A DNA stretch of 64,000 nucleotides from Streptomyces rimosus subsp. rimosus (GCF_000720725.1 NZ_JOCQ01000002.1:124001-188000); one strand, 5' to 3'; positions 7,672-16,640 are shown, numbered from the stretch's first letter. The notes: generated by a model from the letters alone, not told the origin. Translations and numbers: made by a program.

Positions 7672-8715
7672 CGGCGAGCTGAACTTGCCGCCCGCCAGCT
7701 CCTGGGCCCGCGCCATCTCCTCCTCGGAGACCGCCCCGTCCGTCCCGCCGTACCGCGACCGGAACGAGCCGATCATCCGCTCGATGACCTCGGCGCGCGG
7801 CAGCCCGGTCTGCCGGCGCAGCGGGTCCACCCGCTTCTTCGCGCTGCGGGTGCCCTTGTCCGACAGCTTCTCCTTGCCGATCCGCAGCACCTCGACCATC
7901 TTGTCCGCGTCGATGTCGTACGACATGGTCACGTGGTGCAGCACCGCGCCGTCACCCGCGACCATGCGCTTCTGGGCGGCCCCGGCGATCTTCCCGGCAT
8001 CCGTCGCGATGTCGTTGAGCGGCTTGTACCAGGCGTTGATGCCCATGTCGCCGAGGGCGGTCAGCACCCAGTCGTCCAGGTAGGCGTAGCTCTCGGCGAA
8101 GGTCAGCCCCTGTACGAGCGAGGCGGGCACGCACAGGGAGTAGGTGATGGTGTTGCCGGGCTCCACGAACATCGCGCCGCCACCGCTGATCCGCCGCACC
8201 ACCGTCACGCCGTGCCGCGCGGCGCCCTCCGGGTCCACCTCGTTGGCCAGCGACTGGAAGCTGCCGATGATGACCGCCGGGCGGTCCCACTCCCACACCC
8301 GCAGCGTCGGCGGCCGCCGCCCGGCGGCCACCTCGGCGGTCAGCACCTCGTCCAACGCCATGTGCAGCGCGGGCGGTTGCGGCGCCTCGTGGATGATCTG
8401 CCAGTCGAAGTCCGTCCAGTCGGTGGCCTGCGCGACCGCGCGGCGCACCGCGATGCCGACGGCCTCCGAGGTGAACCCGAACAGCACCGCGCCGGGCGGC
8501 AGCGCCGCGTCGATCCGGGCCGCGAGGCCCCGCGCGTCGGTGTCCGCCGGCGCGCCCTCCAGCGCCGCGTCGATGGCGCCCAGCGCCTCGTCCGGCTCCA
8601 GGAAGAAGTCCCCCGCGACATGGACGTCGCGCAGCGCCCCGCCCGTCACGTCGAGATCGACGACCACCAGCTTGCCGCCCGGCACCTTGTACTCACCGTG
8701 GTGCTTGCCCTGCAC
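7648..8715 (-). CDS. lplA: Lipoate-protein ligase A, accessory domain at the N-terminus
   Basis: 355 residues. Residues from about 95 on form the catalytic biotin/lipoate-ligase domain: VRRISGGGAMFVEPGNTITYSL binds the lipoyl-AMP and DIATDAGKIAGAAQKR carries the catalytic lysine. The first 90 or so residues (KHHGEYKVPGGKLVVVDLDV, then DFFLEPDEALGAIDAALEG) look like the small accessory domain that sits at the C-terminus of E. coli LplA and is a separate subunit (LplB) in some archaea. The domain order is therefore reversed. GTG at 8715 follows GGGAGGAT. The product attaches lipoate to 2-oxoacid dehydrogenase and glycine-cleavage subunits. The last codons overlap a tandem repeat. Confidence 0.85.
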   Translation of the reverse strand: MQGKHHGEYKVPGGKLVVVDLDVTGGALRDVHVAGDFFLEPDEALGAIDAALEGAPADTDARGLAARIDAALPPGAVLFGFTSEAVGIAVRRAVAQATDWTDFDWQIIHEAPQPPALHMALDEVLTAEVAAGRRPPTLRVWEWDRPAVIIGSFQSLANEVDPEGAARHGVTVVRRISGGGAMFVEPGNTITYSLCVPASLVQGLTFAESYAYLDDWVLTALGDMGINAWYKPLNDIATDAGKIAGAAQKRMVAGDGAVLHHVTMSYDIDADKMVEVLRIGKEKLSDKGTRSAKKRVDPLRRQTGLPRAEVIERMIGSFRSRYGGTDGAVSEEEMARAQELAGGKFSSPEWTARVP

Positions 8716-8830
8716 GGCGCATCCTCCCGCTGTCCTGTTCCCGGCGCTCGGCCCGGCGGCCGGCAGCCGGGTCAACCGTAGCGGTGCCGGTTTCATTTCC
8801 GGCAAAGGGGGCGGTTCGGGGCCCGGCCGG

Positions 8831-9598
8831 TCAGGGCGCCAGAGTGGCGAGCAGGTCGGGGAGGGCGGTGCCGATGGGGGTGCGGATCGTTTCGGCGGCC
8901 AGCTCGTCGTACGGGGTGGGCTCGGCGTTCACGATGATCAGCCGGGCGCCGTGCTCGGCGGCCAGTCCCGCGAGCGAGGCGGCGGGCTGCACCTGGAGGC
9001 TCGTCCCCACCGCGATGAAGACATCGGCGGCCTTGGCGACGCCCATGGCCGTACCGAGCACCTCCGGGTCGAGGCGCTCGCCGAACATGACGGTGGCCGA
9101 TTTGAGGATGCCGCCACAGCCGGTGCACGCCGGGTCGGGGTCGCCCGCGGCCACCCGCTCCAGGGCTTCGGACATCGGCGCGCGGGCGTGGCAGCGGGTG
9201 CAGACCACGGTGCGGGCCGTGCCGTGCAGTTCCAGGACCTTGCGGTCGGGTACGCCCGCGAGCTGGTGCAGCCCGTCGACGTTCTGCGTGATGACGCGGA
9301 CCGGCACGCCGAAGCGCTCCAGCCGGGCGACCGCCTCATGGGCCGCGTTCGGCCGGGCCTGCAGGGCCGGGCTGTCCTGCCGCATCCGCCAGGAACGGCG
9401 CCGGATCTCCGGATCGTTCATGTAGTACTCGTACGTCACCAGCTTTTCGGCCTCCGGGTCCCGCCGCCACAGCCCGTTGGGGCCGCGGTAGTCCGGGATG
9501 CCGGAGTCGGTGGAGATGCCGGCGCCGCTGAGGATCGCCACCAAGGGGCGGCGCGAGGTGCCGTGGGGCGCGGGGCTGGTGGGGGCCGTACCGGTCAT
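8831..9598 (-). CDS. NAD-dependent protein deacylase (sirtuin)
   Basis: 255 residues. The Sir2 Rossmann motif is at the start (AILSGAGISTDSGIPDYRG), followed by TQNVDGLH, the catalytic histidine in LHGTA, the zinc tetrad as two pairs (CTRCH and CTGCGG) and VGTSLQVQPAA. It should remove acetyl or other acyl groups from lysine using NAD+, releasing O-acetyl-ADP-ribose. A macro-domain gene of the type that hydrolyses that product is 8.5 kb away (18091), but not linked. The ATG at 9598 has no good Shine-Dalgarno. It is divergent from a gamma-glutamyltransferase. Confidence 0.93.
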   Translation of the reverse strand: MTGTAPTSPAPHGTSRRPLVAILSGAGISTDSGIPDYRGPNGLWRRDPEAEKLVTYEYYMNDPEIRRRSWRMRQDSPALQARPNAAHEAVARLERFGVPVRVITQNVDGLHQLAGVPDRKVLELHGTARTVVCTRCHARAPMSEALERVAAGDPDPACTGCGGILKSATVMFGERLDPEVLGTAMGVAKAADVFIAVGTSLQVQPAASLAGLAAEHGARLIIVNAEPTPYDELAAETIRTPIGTALPDLLATLAP

Positions 9599-9670
9599 GG
9601 TGCGAGCGTATGCGGAGGGTGGCCGGGGCGGCGAACGGATTTGCGAGGGCCCGCGGCCGGCCGAGGTGAC

Positions 9671-9684
9671 CGGTACGGGTACCG
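9671..9684. promoter_or_regulatory. Perfect inverted repeat between sirtuin and ggt
   Basis: CGGTAC (9671-9676), GG, GTACCG (9679-9684), roughly midway between two divergent starts. A candidate operator for either gene. No flanking -35/-10 was convincing. Confidence 0.3.
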
Positions 9685-9787
9685 ATGTGATCAGGACGTG
9701 CCCTGCCCCGGGGGATTGCCGGGCCCCCTGCGGGGGAGAGGGCGGACAAGGAGACCGCTCGATCGTCCGTCGCATGTGAGGAGCCCC

Positions 9788-11638
9788 GTGTTCACCACCC
9801 GCCCCACCCTCCAGGGAACCTTCGGTATGGCCGCGACCACGCACTGGCTGGCCTCGCAGTCGGCGATGGGTGTGCTGGAGGACGGTGGTAACGCCTTTGA
9901 CGCGGCGGTGGCCGCCGGGTTCGTGCTGCATGTTGTCGAGCCGCATCTGAACGGGCCCGCGGGTGAGGTGCCCGTCATCGTCGCGCCCGCGGGCGGGCCG
10001 GTGCGGGTGCTGTGCGGGCAGGGGCCCGCGCCCGCCGGGGCGAGCGTGGCGCACTACACCTCCCTGGGGCTCGGGCTGGTGCCCGGCACGGGGCCGCTCG
10101 CCGCCGCCGTGCCCGGTGCCTTCGACGCCTGGATGCTGCTGCTCCGGGATTACGGCACCAGGACACTGGGGGAGGTGCTGCGGTACGCCGTGGGGTACGC
10201 CGAGCACGGGCACCCGGCCGTCGAGCGGGTGGGCGAGACGGTGGCGACGGTCCGGGAGCTGTTCGAGACGGAGTGGATATCGTCCGCCGAGATCTACCTG
10301 CCGGACGGGCGGCCGGTCGGGCCCGGCGGCCTGCTCAGGAACCGGCCGCTGGCGGCCACCTGGCGCCGCCTGATCAGTGAGTCCGAGGCCGCGGCGGCGG
10401 GCCGGGAGGCGCAGATCGACGCCGCCCGCCGGATCTGGCGCGAGGGCTTCATCGGCGAGGCACTGGCCGCGTTCGCCGCCCGCCCCGCCATGGACACCTC
10501 AGGCGAGCGGCACGCGGGCACGCTGACGGGCGATGACCTGGCGGCCTTCTCGGCGACGTACGAGGACCCGGTGACGTACGACTGGAACGGGTGGACGGTG
10601 GCGAAGGCGGGGGGCTGGTCGCAGGGGCCCGCGCTGCTTCAGCAGCTGGCTCTGCTGCCTCCTGAGCTGCCCCGGTACGGGAGTGCCGAGTACGTCCACC
10701 TGCTGATCGAGGGGTGCAAGCTGGCCATGGCCGACCGTGAAGCCTGGTACGGCGACGCGGCCGAGGTGCCGGTTACGGCGCTGCTGAGCGACGACTACAA
10801 CGCGGAGCGGCGGGCCCTGATCGGCGAGCACGCCTCGTACGAGCTGCGGCCCGGCAGCCCGGACGGCCGTACGCCACGGCTGAGCAAGCACGCGCTGGCG
10901 GTCGCGGCGGGCGCGGACGCCGCCGAGGTGCCGGGCGCCGCCGGCGCGGGCGCGGGCGAACCCACCGTGGCCACCGCCGATGCGCCCGGCGCCGCCCCCG
11001 CCATCGCGCCCGAGGTCGACCGGAGCGGCGCCACGCGCGGCGACACCTGCCACATCGACATCGTGGACCGCTGGGGCAACATGGTCTCCGCGACGCCCTC
11101 CGGCGGCTGGCTCCAGTCCAACCCGGTGGTCCCGGCGCTCGGGTTCCCGCTCGGAACGCGCCTGCAGATGGCCTGGCTGGAGGAGGGGCTGCCGAACTCG
11201 CTCACCCCGGGGCGCCGCCCGCGCACCACCCTCACGCCCTCGCTGGCGCTGCGGGACGGCATTCCGGTGATGGCGTTCGGCACGCCCGGCGGCGATCAGC
11301 AGGATCAGTGGCAGATGCACTTCCTGCTGGCCGCGACACTGCGCGCGCCGGTACGCGGCGGCCTGGACCTCCAGGGCGCCATCGACGCGCCGAACTGGCA
11401 CAACGACTCCTTCCCCGGCTCGTTCTTCCCGCGCGCCATGCGGCCGGGCAGCGTGACGGTCGAGTCCCGGATCGGTGCCGAGGTGATCGGGGAGCTGCGG
11501 CGGCGCGGGCACCGGGTGACGGTCGGCGACGCGTGGTCGGAGGGGCGGCTGTCGGCGGTGGCGCGGGACCCGGAGACGGGCGTGCTGTCGGCGGCCGCCA
11601 ATCCGCGGGGGATGCAGGGGTACGCCGTCGGGCGGTAG
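9788..11638 (+). CDS. ggt: Gamma-glutamyltransferase family protein
   Basis: 616 residues. The N-terminal large subunit has ATTHWLASQSAMGVLEDGGNAFDAAVAAGF. The self-cleavage site is GDTCHIDIVD, where Thr420 would be the nucleophile and new N-terminus of the small subunit; TPSGGW and PNSLTPGRRPRTTLTPSL follow. An Ala/Gly/Pro-rich low-complexity insert of about 40 residues lies just before the cleavage Thr. There is no signal peptide, so it is probably cytoplasmic. It transfers or hydrolyses gamma-glutamyl groups; some relatives act as acylases on other amides, so the substrate is open. GTG start with GAGGAG upstream. Confidence 0.88.
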   Translation: MFTTRPTLQGTFGMAATTHWLASQSAMGVLEDGGNAFDAAVAAGFVLHVVEPHLNGPAGEVPVIVAPAGGPVRVLCGQGPAPAGASVAHYTSLGLGLVPGTGPLAAAVPGAFDAWMLLLRDYGTRTLGEVLRYAVGYAEHGHPAVERVGETVATVRELFETEWISSAEIYLPDGRPVGPGGLLRNRPLAATWRRLISESEAAAAGREAQIDAARRIWREGFIGEALAAFAARPAMDTSGERHAGTLTGDDLAAFSATYEDPVTYDWNGWTVAKAGGWSQGPALLQQLALLPPELPRYGSAEYVHLLIEGCKLAMADREAWYGDAAEVPVTALLSDDYNAERRALIGEHASYELRPGSPDGRTPRLSKHALAVAAGADAAEVPGAAGAGAGEPTVATADAPGAAPAIAPEVDRSGATRGDTCHIDIVDRWGNMVSATPSGGWLQSNPVVPALGFPLGTRLQMAWLEEGLPNSLTPGRRPRTTLTPSLALRDGIPVMAFGTPGGDQQDQWQMHFLLAATLRAPVRGGLDLQGAIDAPNWHNDSFPGSFFPRAMRPGSVTVESRIGAEVIGELRRRGHRVTVGDAWSEGRLSAVARDPETGVLSAAANPRGMQGYAVGR

Positions 11639-11731
11639 GCGGGGGCGTACGCCGTGCGGCCCGGGGGCCCGGCATCCGGAGTTCACCTCCTGTCCAGGCC
11701 CTGTGTCAGTGGGGCGTGGTTCGATGGAGTC

Positions 11732-12628
11732 ATGATCGAAGCGATTCGTACGGAAACGGGAGACACGACGGAAGAGACGGGCGGCGCCTCCATGCACACG
11801 GCGGACGAGGTGCTGCGCGCGCTGGACACGGCCGCGGTCGAGGACGCCGTCCGCAAGGCCGCGGCGGCCGAGATCATGCCGCGGTTCCGGCAGCTCGCCG
11901 CCCACGAGGTGCTGGAGAAGAACGGCCCGCACGACCTCGTCACGGTCGCCGACCGGCTCGCCGAGGAGCAGCTGACCGCCGCCCTGACGAGCCTGCTGCC
12001 CGGCTCGCTGGTCGTCGGCGAGGAGGCGGTGCACGCCGACCCCGCCGTGCTCGACGCGCTGCGCGGCGACGCGCCGGTGTGGATCGTCGACCCGGTCGAC
12101 GGCACCCGCCAGTTCGTGCACGGCGACCCGGGCTTCGCCACGCTCGTCACCCTGGCGCTGCGCGGCGAGCTGCTCGCCTCCTGGACGTACGCCCCGGCCC
12201 TGGACCTGATGGCGGTCGCCCGCCGCGGCGCGGGCGCCGAGCTGAACGGGGAGCCGCTGCGCCCCGGTTCCCCGGCGGCCGGCGCGGTGCTGGACGTGGC
12301 GATATCGCACTACGACTTCACCACCGACGAGCAGAAGCGGGCCCTGGCCCTGCTGGAGACCGACGGCGTCGCCCCGCGCCCCTGCGGCTCGGCGGGCCTG
12401 GAGTATCTGCACATCGCGCGCGGCGAACTGGACGCGGTCGCCTTCAGCTGGGAGAACTCCTGGGACCACGCGGCCGGGCTGCTCCTCGTCCACGAGACGG
12501 GCGGTGTCAGCGGCACGGTCGCCGGCGAGCCGTTCCGGATAGCCGGCGGCAACGCGCTGCCGTTCACCGCGGCACGGGACGCGGCCACGGCCCGGCGTAT
12601 CCTCGAACTGCTGGCGGCCGCCGACTGA
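11732..12628 (+). CDS. Inositol-monophosphatase/HisN-like phosphatase
   Basis: 298 residues of the Mg2+-dependent, Li+-sensitive phosphatase superfamily: GEEAVH, WIVDPVDGTRQF (metal-binding DPxDGT) and SWDHAAGLLLVHETGG. These give the complete two-to-three metal site. Substrates in the family include inositol phosphates, histidinol phosphate and PAP; Streptomyces HisN belongs here, but no his gene is adjacent. Starts at 11732 and 11792 (residue 21) are both possible. The CrtI-like gene follows 40 bases later and is probably co-transcribed. Confidence 0.85.
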   Translation: MIEAIRTETGDTTEETGGASMHTADEVLRALDTAAVEDAVRKAAAAEIMPRFRQLAAHEVLEKNGPHDLVTVADRLAEEQLTAALTSLLPGSLVVGEEAVHADPAVLDALRGDAPVWIVDPVDGTRQFVHGDPGFATLVTLALRGELLASWTYAPALDLMAVARRGAGAELNGEPLRPGSPAAGAVLDVAISHYDFTTDEQKRALALLETDGVAPRPCGSAGLEYLHIARGELDAVAFSWENSWDHAAGLLLVHETGGVSGTVAGEPFRIAGGNALPFTAARDAATARRILELLAAAD

Positions 12629-12668
12629 TCCTCAAGGGCGAGGGTCGCAGACGAGGGGAGTGGCGCAG

Positions 12669-14087
12669 GTGCCGACGATGCTCGATGCCGTGGTGATCGG
12701 GGCGGGCCCCAACGGGCTGACCGCGGCCGTCGAACTGGCCCGCCGCGGTATGGCCGTCGAGGTCTTCGAGGCGCACGCCACCATCGGAGGCGGCGCCCGC
12801 ACCGAGGAGCTGACGCTGCCCGGCTTCCGGCACGACCCCTGCTCGGCGGTGCACCCGCTCGCCGCGGGCTCGCCCGCCTTCACCACCATGGACCTGGAGC
12901 GGTACGGCCTTGAGTGGCTGCACCCGGAGCTGCCGATGGCGCACCCCTTCCCCGACGGCACGGCCGCGGTGCTCGCCCGCTCCGTCGGCGAGACGGCGAT
13001 GTCCCTCGGCGCGCACGACGCCGGCACCTACCGCAGACTGCTCGCGCCCTTCCTCGGCAAGTGGGCGCCCCTGGCCGCGGACTTCCTGCGGACGCAGTGG
13101 CTCGGCCTGCCGCGCGACCCGGTGACGTACGCCCGGTTCGGCCTGGCCGCGGCCCAGCCGGTCGCCCTGCTCAACCGGCGCTTCCGGGACCAGAAGGCGC
13201 GCGGCCTGTTCGCCGGGCTCGCCGCGCACGTCATCGCGCCGCTCAGCAGTCCGGGCACGGCCGGCGCCGCGCTCATGTTCGCACTCGCCGCGCACGCGGG
13301 CGGCTGGCCGGTCCCGCGCGGCGGCTCGCAGGCCATTCCCGACGCCCTGGCCGCGCTGCTGCGCCTGCACGGCGGCGTGGTGCACACGGGATACGAGGTC
13401 AAGCGGCTGGACGATCTGCCACCGGCCCGGGCGTACGTCTTCGACACCTCGCCGACCGCGCTGGCCCGGATCGCCGGGCTCGGCAACGCCTACCGCGGCG
13501 TGCGGTACGGACCCGGCGTCTTCAAGATCGATTACGCGCTGTCCGGCCCGGTGCCGTGGACCGCGCCCCAGGCCCGCCGGGCGGGCACCGTGCACCTCGG
13601 CCCGACCAGCGGCGAGATCGGCACCGCGCTGCGCGCCGCCGCCGACGGCCGCGCCCCGTCCGTACCGTTCCTGATCACCTCGCAGCCGAGCCTGATCGAC
13701 CCCACCCGCGCCCCCGAGGGCAAGCACACCTTCTGGGTGTACGGCCATGTCCCGCACGGCTGGGAGGGCGACGCCACGGAAGCGGTGGAGCGCCAACTGG
13801 AGCGCTTCGCGCCCGGGTTCCGCGACCTGGTGCTGGCCCGTGCCGTCGCCGGACCGCCCCGGCTGGCCGCCCGCAACGCCAACTATGTCGGCGGCGACAT
13901 CTGCGCCGGTTCCGCCGCGGGCCTCGGCCTGGTCATCCGCCCCAAGCTCGCCCGTGTCCCGTACACCACCGCCCACCCGGCGGTCTTCCTGTGCTCCCAG
14001 TCCGCCCCGCCGGGCCCCGGCGTGCACGGGATGCCGGGGCACCACGCCGCGCGGGCGGTCTGGTCCCGGCTGCGCCCGACCCGCTGA
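12669..14087 (+). CDS. FAD-dependent oxidoreductase, phytoene-dehydrogenase-like (CrtI/COG1233)
   Basis: 472 residues. The FAD-binding motif is at the extreme N-terminus (AVVIGAGPNGLTAAVELARRG), followed by GGGARTEEL; the C-terminus has CSQSAPPGPGVHGMPGHHAA, the usual FAD-closing segment. CrtI-like proteins desaturate or isomerise isoprenoids, but many COG1233 members outside carotenoid clusters have unknown substrates, and no carotenoid genes are here. Three in-frame starts are possible (12660, 12669, 12678). GTG at 12669 has the best spacing (8) from GAGGGGAG. Confidence 0.82.
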   Translation: MPTMLDAVVIGAGPNGLTAAVELARRGMAVEVFEAHATIGGGARTEELTLPGFRHDPCSAVHPLAAGSPAFTTMDLERYGLEWLHPELPMAHPFPDGTAAVLARSVGETAMSLGAHDAGTYRRLLAPFLGKWAPLAADFLRTQWLGLPRDPVTYARFGLAAAQPVALLNRRFRDQKARGLFAGLAAHVIAPLSSPGTAGAALMFALAAHAGGWPVPRGGSQAIPDALAALLRLHGGVVHTGYEVKRLDDLPPARAYVFDTSPTALARIAGLGNAYRGVRYGPGVFKIDYALSGPVPWTAPQARRAGTVHLGPTSGEIGTALRAAADGRAPSVPFLITSQPSLIDPTRAPEGKHTFWVYGHVPHGWEGDATEAVERQLERFAPGFRDLVLARAVAGPPRLAARNANYVGGDICAGSAAGLGLVIRPKLARVPYTTAHPAVFLCSQSAPPGPGVHGMPGHHAARAVWSRLRPTR

Positions 14088-14190
14088 CCGGGCGCGGGCC
14101 GCCCACGCCCGGACGCCCGCGCCGAGCCGCCCGCACCGAGCCGCTCTCCGCGCGAAATCACCCCGAGTCACCGCCACGTCGTGGGCCGGC

Positions 14191-14219
14191 TTGACATGCA
14201 ACCGGGCGGTTGCCAATCT
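14191..14219 (+). promoter_or_regulatory. Promoter with ArsR-type operator
   Basis: TTGACA (14191-14196) is a perfect -35. Seventeen bases on is CAATCT (14214-14219), a weak -10. The spacer holds a perfect dyad, GCAACC (14198-14203) GGGC GGTTGC (14208-14213). An ArsR dimer bound there would block RNA polymerase, so the downstream ArsR-SRPBCC gene is probably self-repressed. Confidence 0.65.
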
Positions 14220-14241
14220 GGTGGTGAGGGGGTCCGACGGT

Positions 14242-15027
14242 ATGGACGAGGTGTTCAAGGCGCTCGCGGACGCGAGCCGCAGGCGACTGCTGGACCGGCT
14301 GAACGAGCGGTCCGGGCAAAGTCTGCGCGAGCTGTGCGCGGGGCTGGAGATGACCAGGCAGGCGGTGTCCAAGCACCTGGCGGTGCTGGAGGGCGCGGGT
14401 CTGGTCACGACGGTCCGGCACGGCCGGGAGCGGCTGCACTACCTCAACCCCGTACCCATCCACGATCTTGCCGACCGCTGGATCGGCCGGTACGAACGGA
14501 GCCGGATGGCCGCGCTCGGCAACCTGAAGCACGCTCTGGAAGGAACGGCGATGAGCAAGCCCGAGTTCGTCTACACGATCTACATCCACACCACGCCCGA
14601 GAAGCTCTGGGAGGGCCTGACCAGCCCGGAGTTCCTCAAGCAGTACCACGGCGGCTGGGCGCCCTCCTCCGACTGGAAGGCCGGCTCGAAGGTGCTGTGG
14701 CCGGTCGAGGACGGCGGCGAGCCGCAGGATCTCGGCCAGGTCGTCACCGAGTCGGAGCCCGGCAAGCGGCTCGCCTACACCTGGCACACGCTGCAGCCGA
14801 TGCACCAGGAGATGTTCGGCATGAGCGACGCGGAGTTCGCCGAGGCGGTCAAGGAGCGCTCGAAGGTCGCCTTCGACATCGAGCCGGCCGAGGAGCCGGA
14901 GATGGGCGTGAAGCTGACCATCACCCACGACGGCTTCACCTCGGCCGACTCCAAGATGCTGGAGGGCGTCAGCGGCGGCTGGATCATGATGCTGTCGGAG
15001 CTCAAGACGATCCTCGAAAAGGCCTGA
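14242..15027 (+). CDS. ArsR-family regulator fused to an SRPBCC (AHSA1) domain
   Basis: 261 residues in one frame. Residues 1-100 form a winged helix (FKALADASRRRLLDRLNERSG, MTRQAVSKHLAVLEGAGLV) without metal-site cysteines. Residues 104-261 form an AHSA1/START-like ligand-binding domain (YTIYIHTTPEKLWEGLTSPEFLKQY to WIMMLSELKTILEKA). Between them is an internal ATG (14551) preceded by GGAAGGA at ideal spacing, so a free SRPBCC protein could also be made. The promoter carries a matching dyad, suggesting ligand-sensitive autorepression. It is convergent with the ferredoxin-reductase gene. The ligand is unknown. Confidence 0.88.
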   Translation: MDEVFKALADASRRRLLDRLNERSGQSLRELCAGLEMTRQAVSKHLAVLEGAGLVTTVRHGRERLHYLNPVPIHDLADRWIGRYERSRMAALGNLKHALEGTAMSKPEFVYTIYIHTTPEKLWEGLTSPEFLKQYHGGWAPSSDWKAGSKVLWPVEDGGEPQDLGQVVTESEPGKRLAYTWHTLQPMHQEMFGMSDAEFAEAVKERSKVAFDIEPAEEPEMGVKLTITHDGFTSADSKMLEGVSGGWIMMLSELKTILEKA

Positions 15028-15054
15028 CCCGCTTCCCGGCCGGCGGGCCGCCGC

Positions 15055-15963
15055 TCAGAGGTCCAGCACCAGCCGCGGCCCCTGCGTCCGCGACACGCAG
15101 GCGTACATCCGGCCCTCCGGGGCCCCGATGTCGTCCCGGTGCTCGGGCTCCCCGTCGAGAACGGTGAGTTCGCAACTGCCGCAGACGCCCTCGCGGCACC
15201 CGGACGGCACGCTGAATCCGGCGTGGTTCAGGACGTCGAGCAGCGACTCGTCGGCGGGCACCGGGACCGTACGCCCTGATCGCGCGCATACGGCGTCGAA
15301 CGCCGTATCGGGTGCGAACACCCTGGGCAGCGGCTGGAACCGCTCGGCGTGCAGTTGCCCGGCCGGGAAGGCGGCCTCCGCCGCCGCGAGCATGGAGGCC
15401 GGGCCGCAGCAGTAGACCAGGGTGCCGGGTGCCAGCTCCGCCGCCAGCGCGCCGAAGTCCGGTCTGCCGTGCTCCCGGGTGGCGACGATGCGTACGGCGT
15501 CCCCGTGGGCGGCGCGCAGTTCACCGGCGAAGGGCATGGTGGCGGCCGAAGGCCCCACGTACACCAGCGAGGCCGGTACGCCCGCCGCGGTCGCCGCGCG
15601 CAGCATCGGCAGGACGGGCGTGATGCCGATGCCGCCCGCGAGGAAGAGGTAGCGCGGCGCGGGCACGAGGGGGAAGTGGTTGCGCGGCAGGGACACGTCG
15701 AGCGTGCGGCCCGGGCGCAGGAAGCGGTGGATGTATTCGGAGCCGCCCCGGCTGAGCGGGTCGTACCGAACGGCGACGCGGTAGGTCTCGCGGTCCGCGG
15801 GGTCCCCGCACAGGGAGTACTGCCGGGTCAGCCAGTTCGGCAGGGTCACGTCGATGTGGGCGCCCGGCTCCCAGGGGGCCAGCGGGCCGTCGGCGCCGCG
15901 CAGCACGAGGGAGACGACGTCGTCGGCGACCGGGTCGAGGTGGTCGAGGAGGGTCCGCTGCAT
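15055..15963 (-). CDS. PDR/VanB-type ferredoxin reductase with C-terminal [2Fe-2S] domain
   Basis: 302 residues in three parts: a flavin-binding barrel (RQYSLCGDP, residues about 45-55), an NAD(P)H-binding domain (LFLAGGIGITPVLPML), and a plant-type ferredoxin at the end with Cys spacing CREGVCGSC and a distal Cys in YACVSR. It passes electrons from NAD(P)H through flavin to an iron-sulphur centre, normally feeding a Rieske oxygenase or P450; none is adjacent. GAAAGGGA precedes the ATG. It follows a PPOX flavoprotein by 47 bases on the same strand and is probably in one operon under the divergent TetR repressor. Confidence 0.9.
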   Translation of the reverse strand: MQRTLLDHLDPVADDVVSLVLRGADGPLAPWEPGAHIDVTLPNWLTRQYSLCGDPADRETYRVAVRYDPLSRGGSEYIHRFLRPGRTLDVSLPRNHFPLVPAPRYLFLAGGIGITPVLPMLRAATAAGVPASLVYVGPSAATMPFAGELRAAHGDAVRIVATREHGRPDFGALAAELAPGTLVYCCGPASMLAAAEAAFPAGQLHAERFQPLPRVFAPDTAFDAVCARSGRTVPVPADESLLDVLNHAGFSVPSGCREGVCGSCELTVLDGEPEHRDDIGAPEGRMYACVSRTQGPRLVLDL

Positions 15964-16010
15964 CGGTGATTCCCTTTCCGGCGCGGTCGGTGGAGCTTCT
16001 TCCGGCACGA

Positions 16011-16640
16011 TCAGAAGAGCTTGCGGTAGGACTCTGCGAGGACGGCTTCGAAGTGCTGCGGATCGAGGTCGCCCCCGAACTGCGCGGCGGCGACCTCGCC
16101 GACCGACGGCAACTCGTCGGCGAGGGCCGTGCTTGCCGGGTCCCACAGCCGCGACCGCAGCAGCGCACGGCCGCAGTGGAAGTACGCCTCGGCCACCTCC
16201 ACGACGATCGCCAGCACCGGCGCCTTGGCCTCGGTGCGCATCCTGGTCAGCACGTCGGGCTCGTCGGTGGGGTAGGCCCGGCCGTTGACCCGCAGTACCT
16301 CCGACATGCCGGGCACCAGGAAGCACAGCCCGACCTCGCCGTTCTCCGCGATGTTGCGGAGCGAGTCGGCGATCCGGTTGCCCGGCCGGTCGGGTATCGC
16401 GAGCGTGTGCTCGTCCAGGACCTTCACGAATCCCGGGTAGTCGCCGCGCGGCGAGCAGTCGGCGTGTCCGGCCGCGTCCGCGGTGGCCAGCGACAGGAAC
16501 GGCGAGTGCGCGATGAAGCGGCGGATGAACCCGTCGATATGGTCGATCTTCTTGTTCTCCAGCATGGACTCGGGTTCACCGAGCCGGGCGCGGACCTCCT
16601 CCATGGACAACCGGCGGGGGCGGGCGAGGGTGTGCGTCAT
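16011..16640 (-). CDS. PPOX-class FMN flavoprotein (MSMEG_1061-like)
   Basis: 209 residues with the split-barrel flavin fold: FLSLATADAAGHADCSPRGDYPGF, LAIPDRPGNRIADSLRNIAENGEVGLCFLVPG and a C-terminal AYFHCGRALLRSRLW. This pattern fits the MSMEG_1061 branch of pyridoxamine-phosphate-oxidase-like proteins, which bind FMN or F420; the reaction is unknown. AGGAGC lies before the ATG. First gene of a two-gene operon with a ferredoxin reductase, divergent from the TetR gene. Confidence 0.85.
   Translation of the reverse strand: MTHTLARPRRLSMEEVRARLGEPESMLENKKIDHIDGFIRRFIAHSPFLSLATADAAGHADCSPRGDYPGFVKVLDEHTLAIPDRPGNRIADSLRNIAENGEVGLCFLVPGMSEVLRVNGRAYPTDEPDVLTRMRTEAKAPVLAIVVEVAEAYFHCGRALLRSRLWDPASTALADELPSVGEVAAAQFGGDLDPQHFEAVLAESYRKLF

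Noticed and set aside
12669..14087. Carotenoid biosynthesis gene
   Set aside because: CrtI-like fold only; no phytoene synthase, GGPP synthase or cyclase in the neighbourhood.
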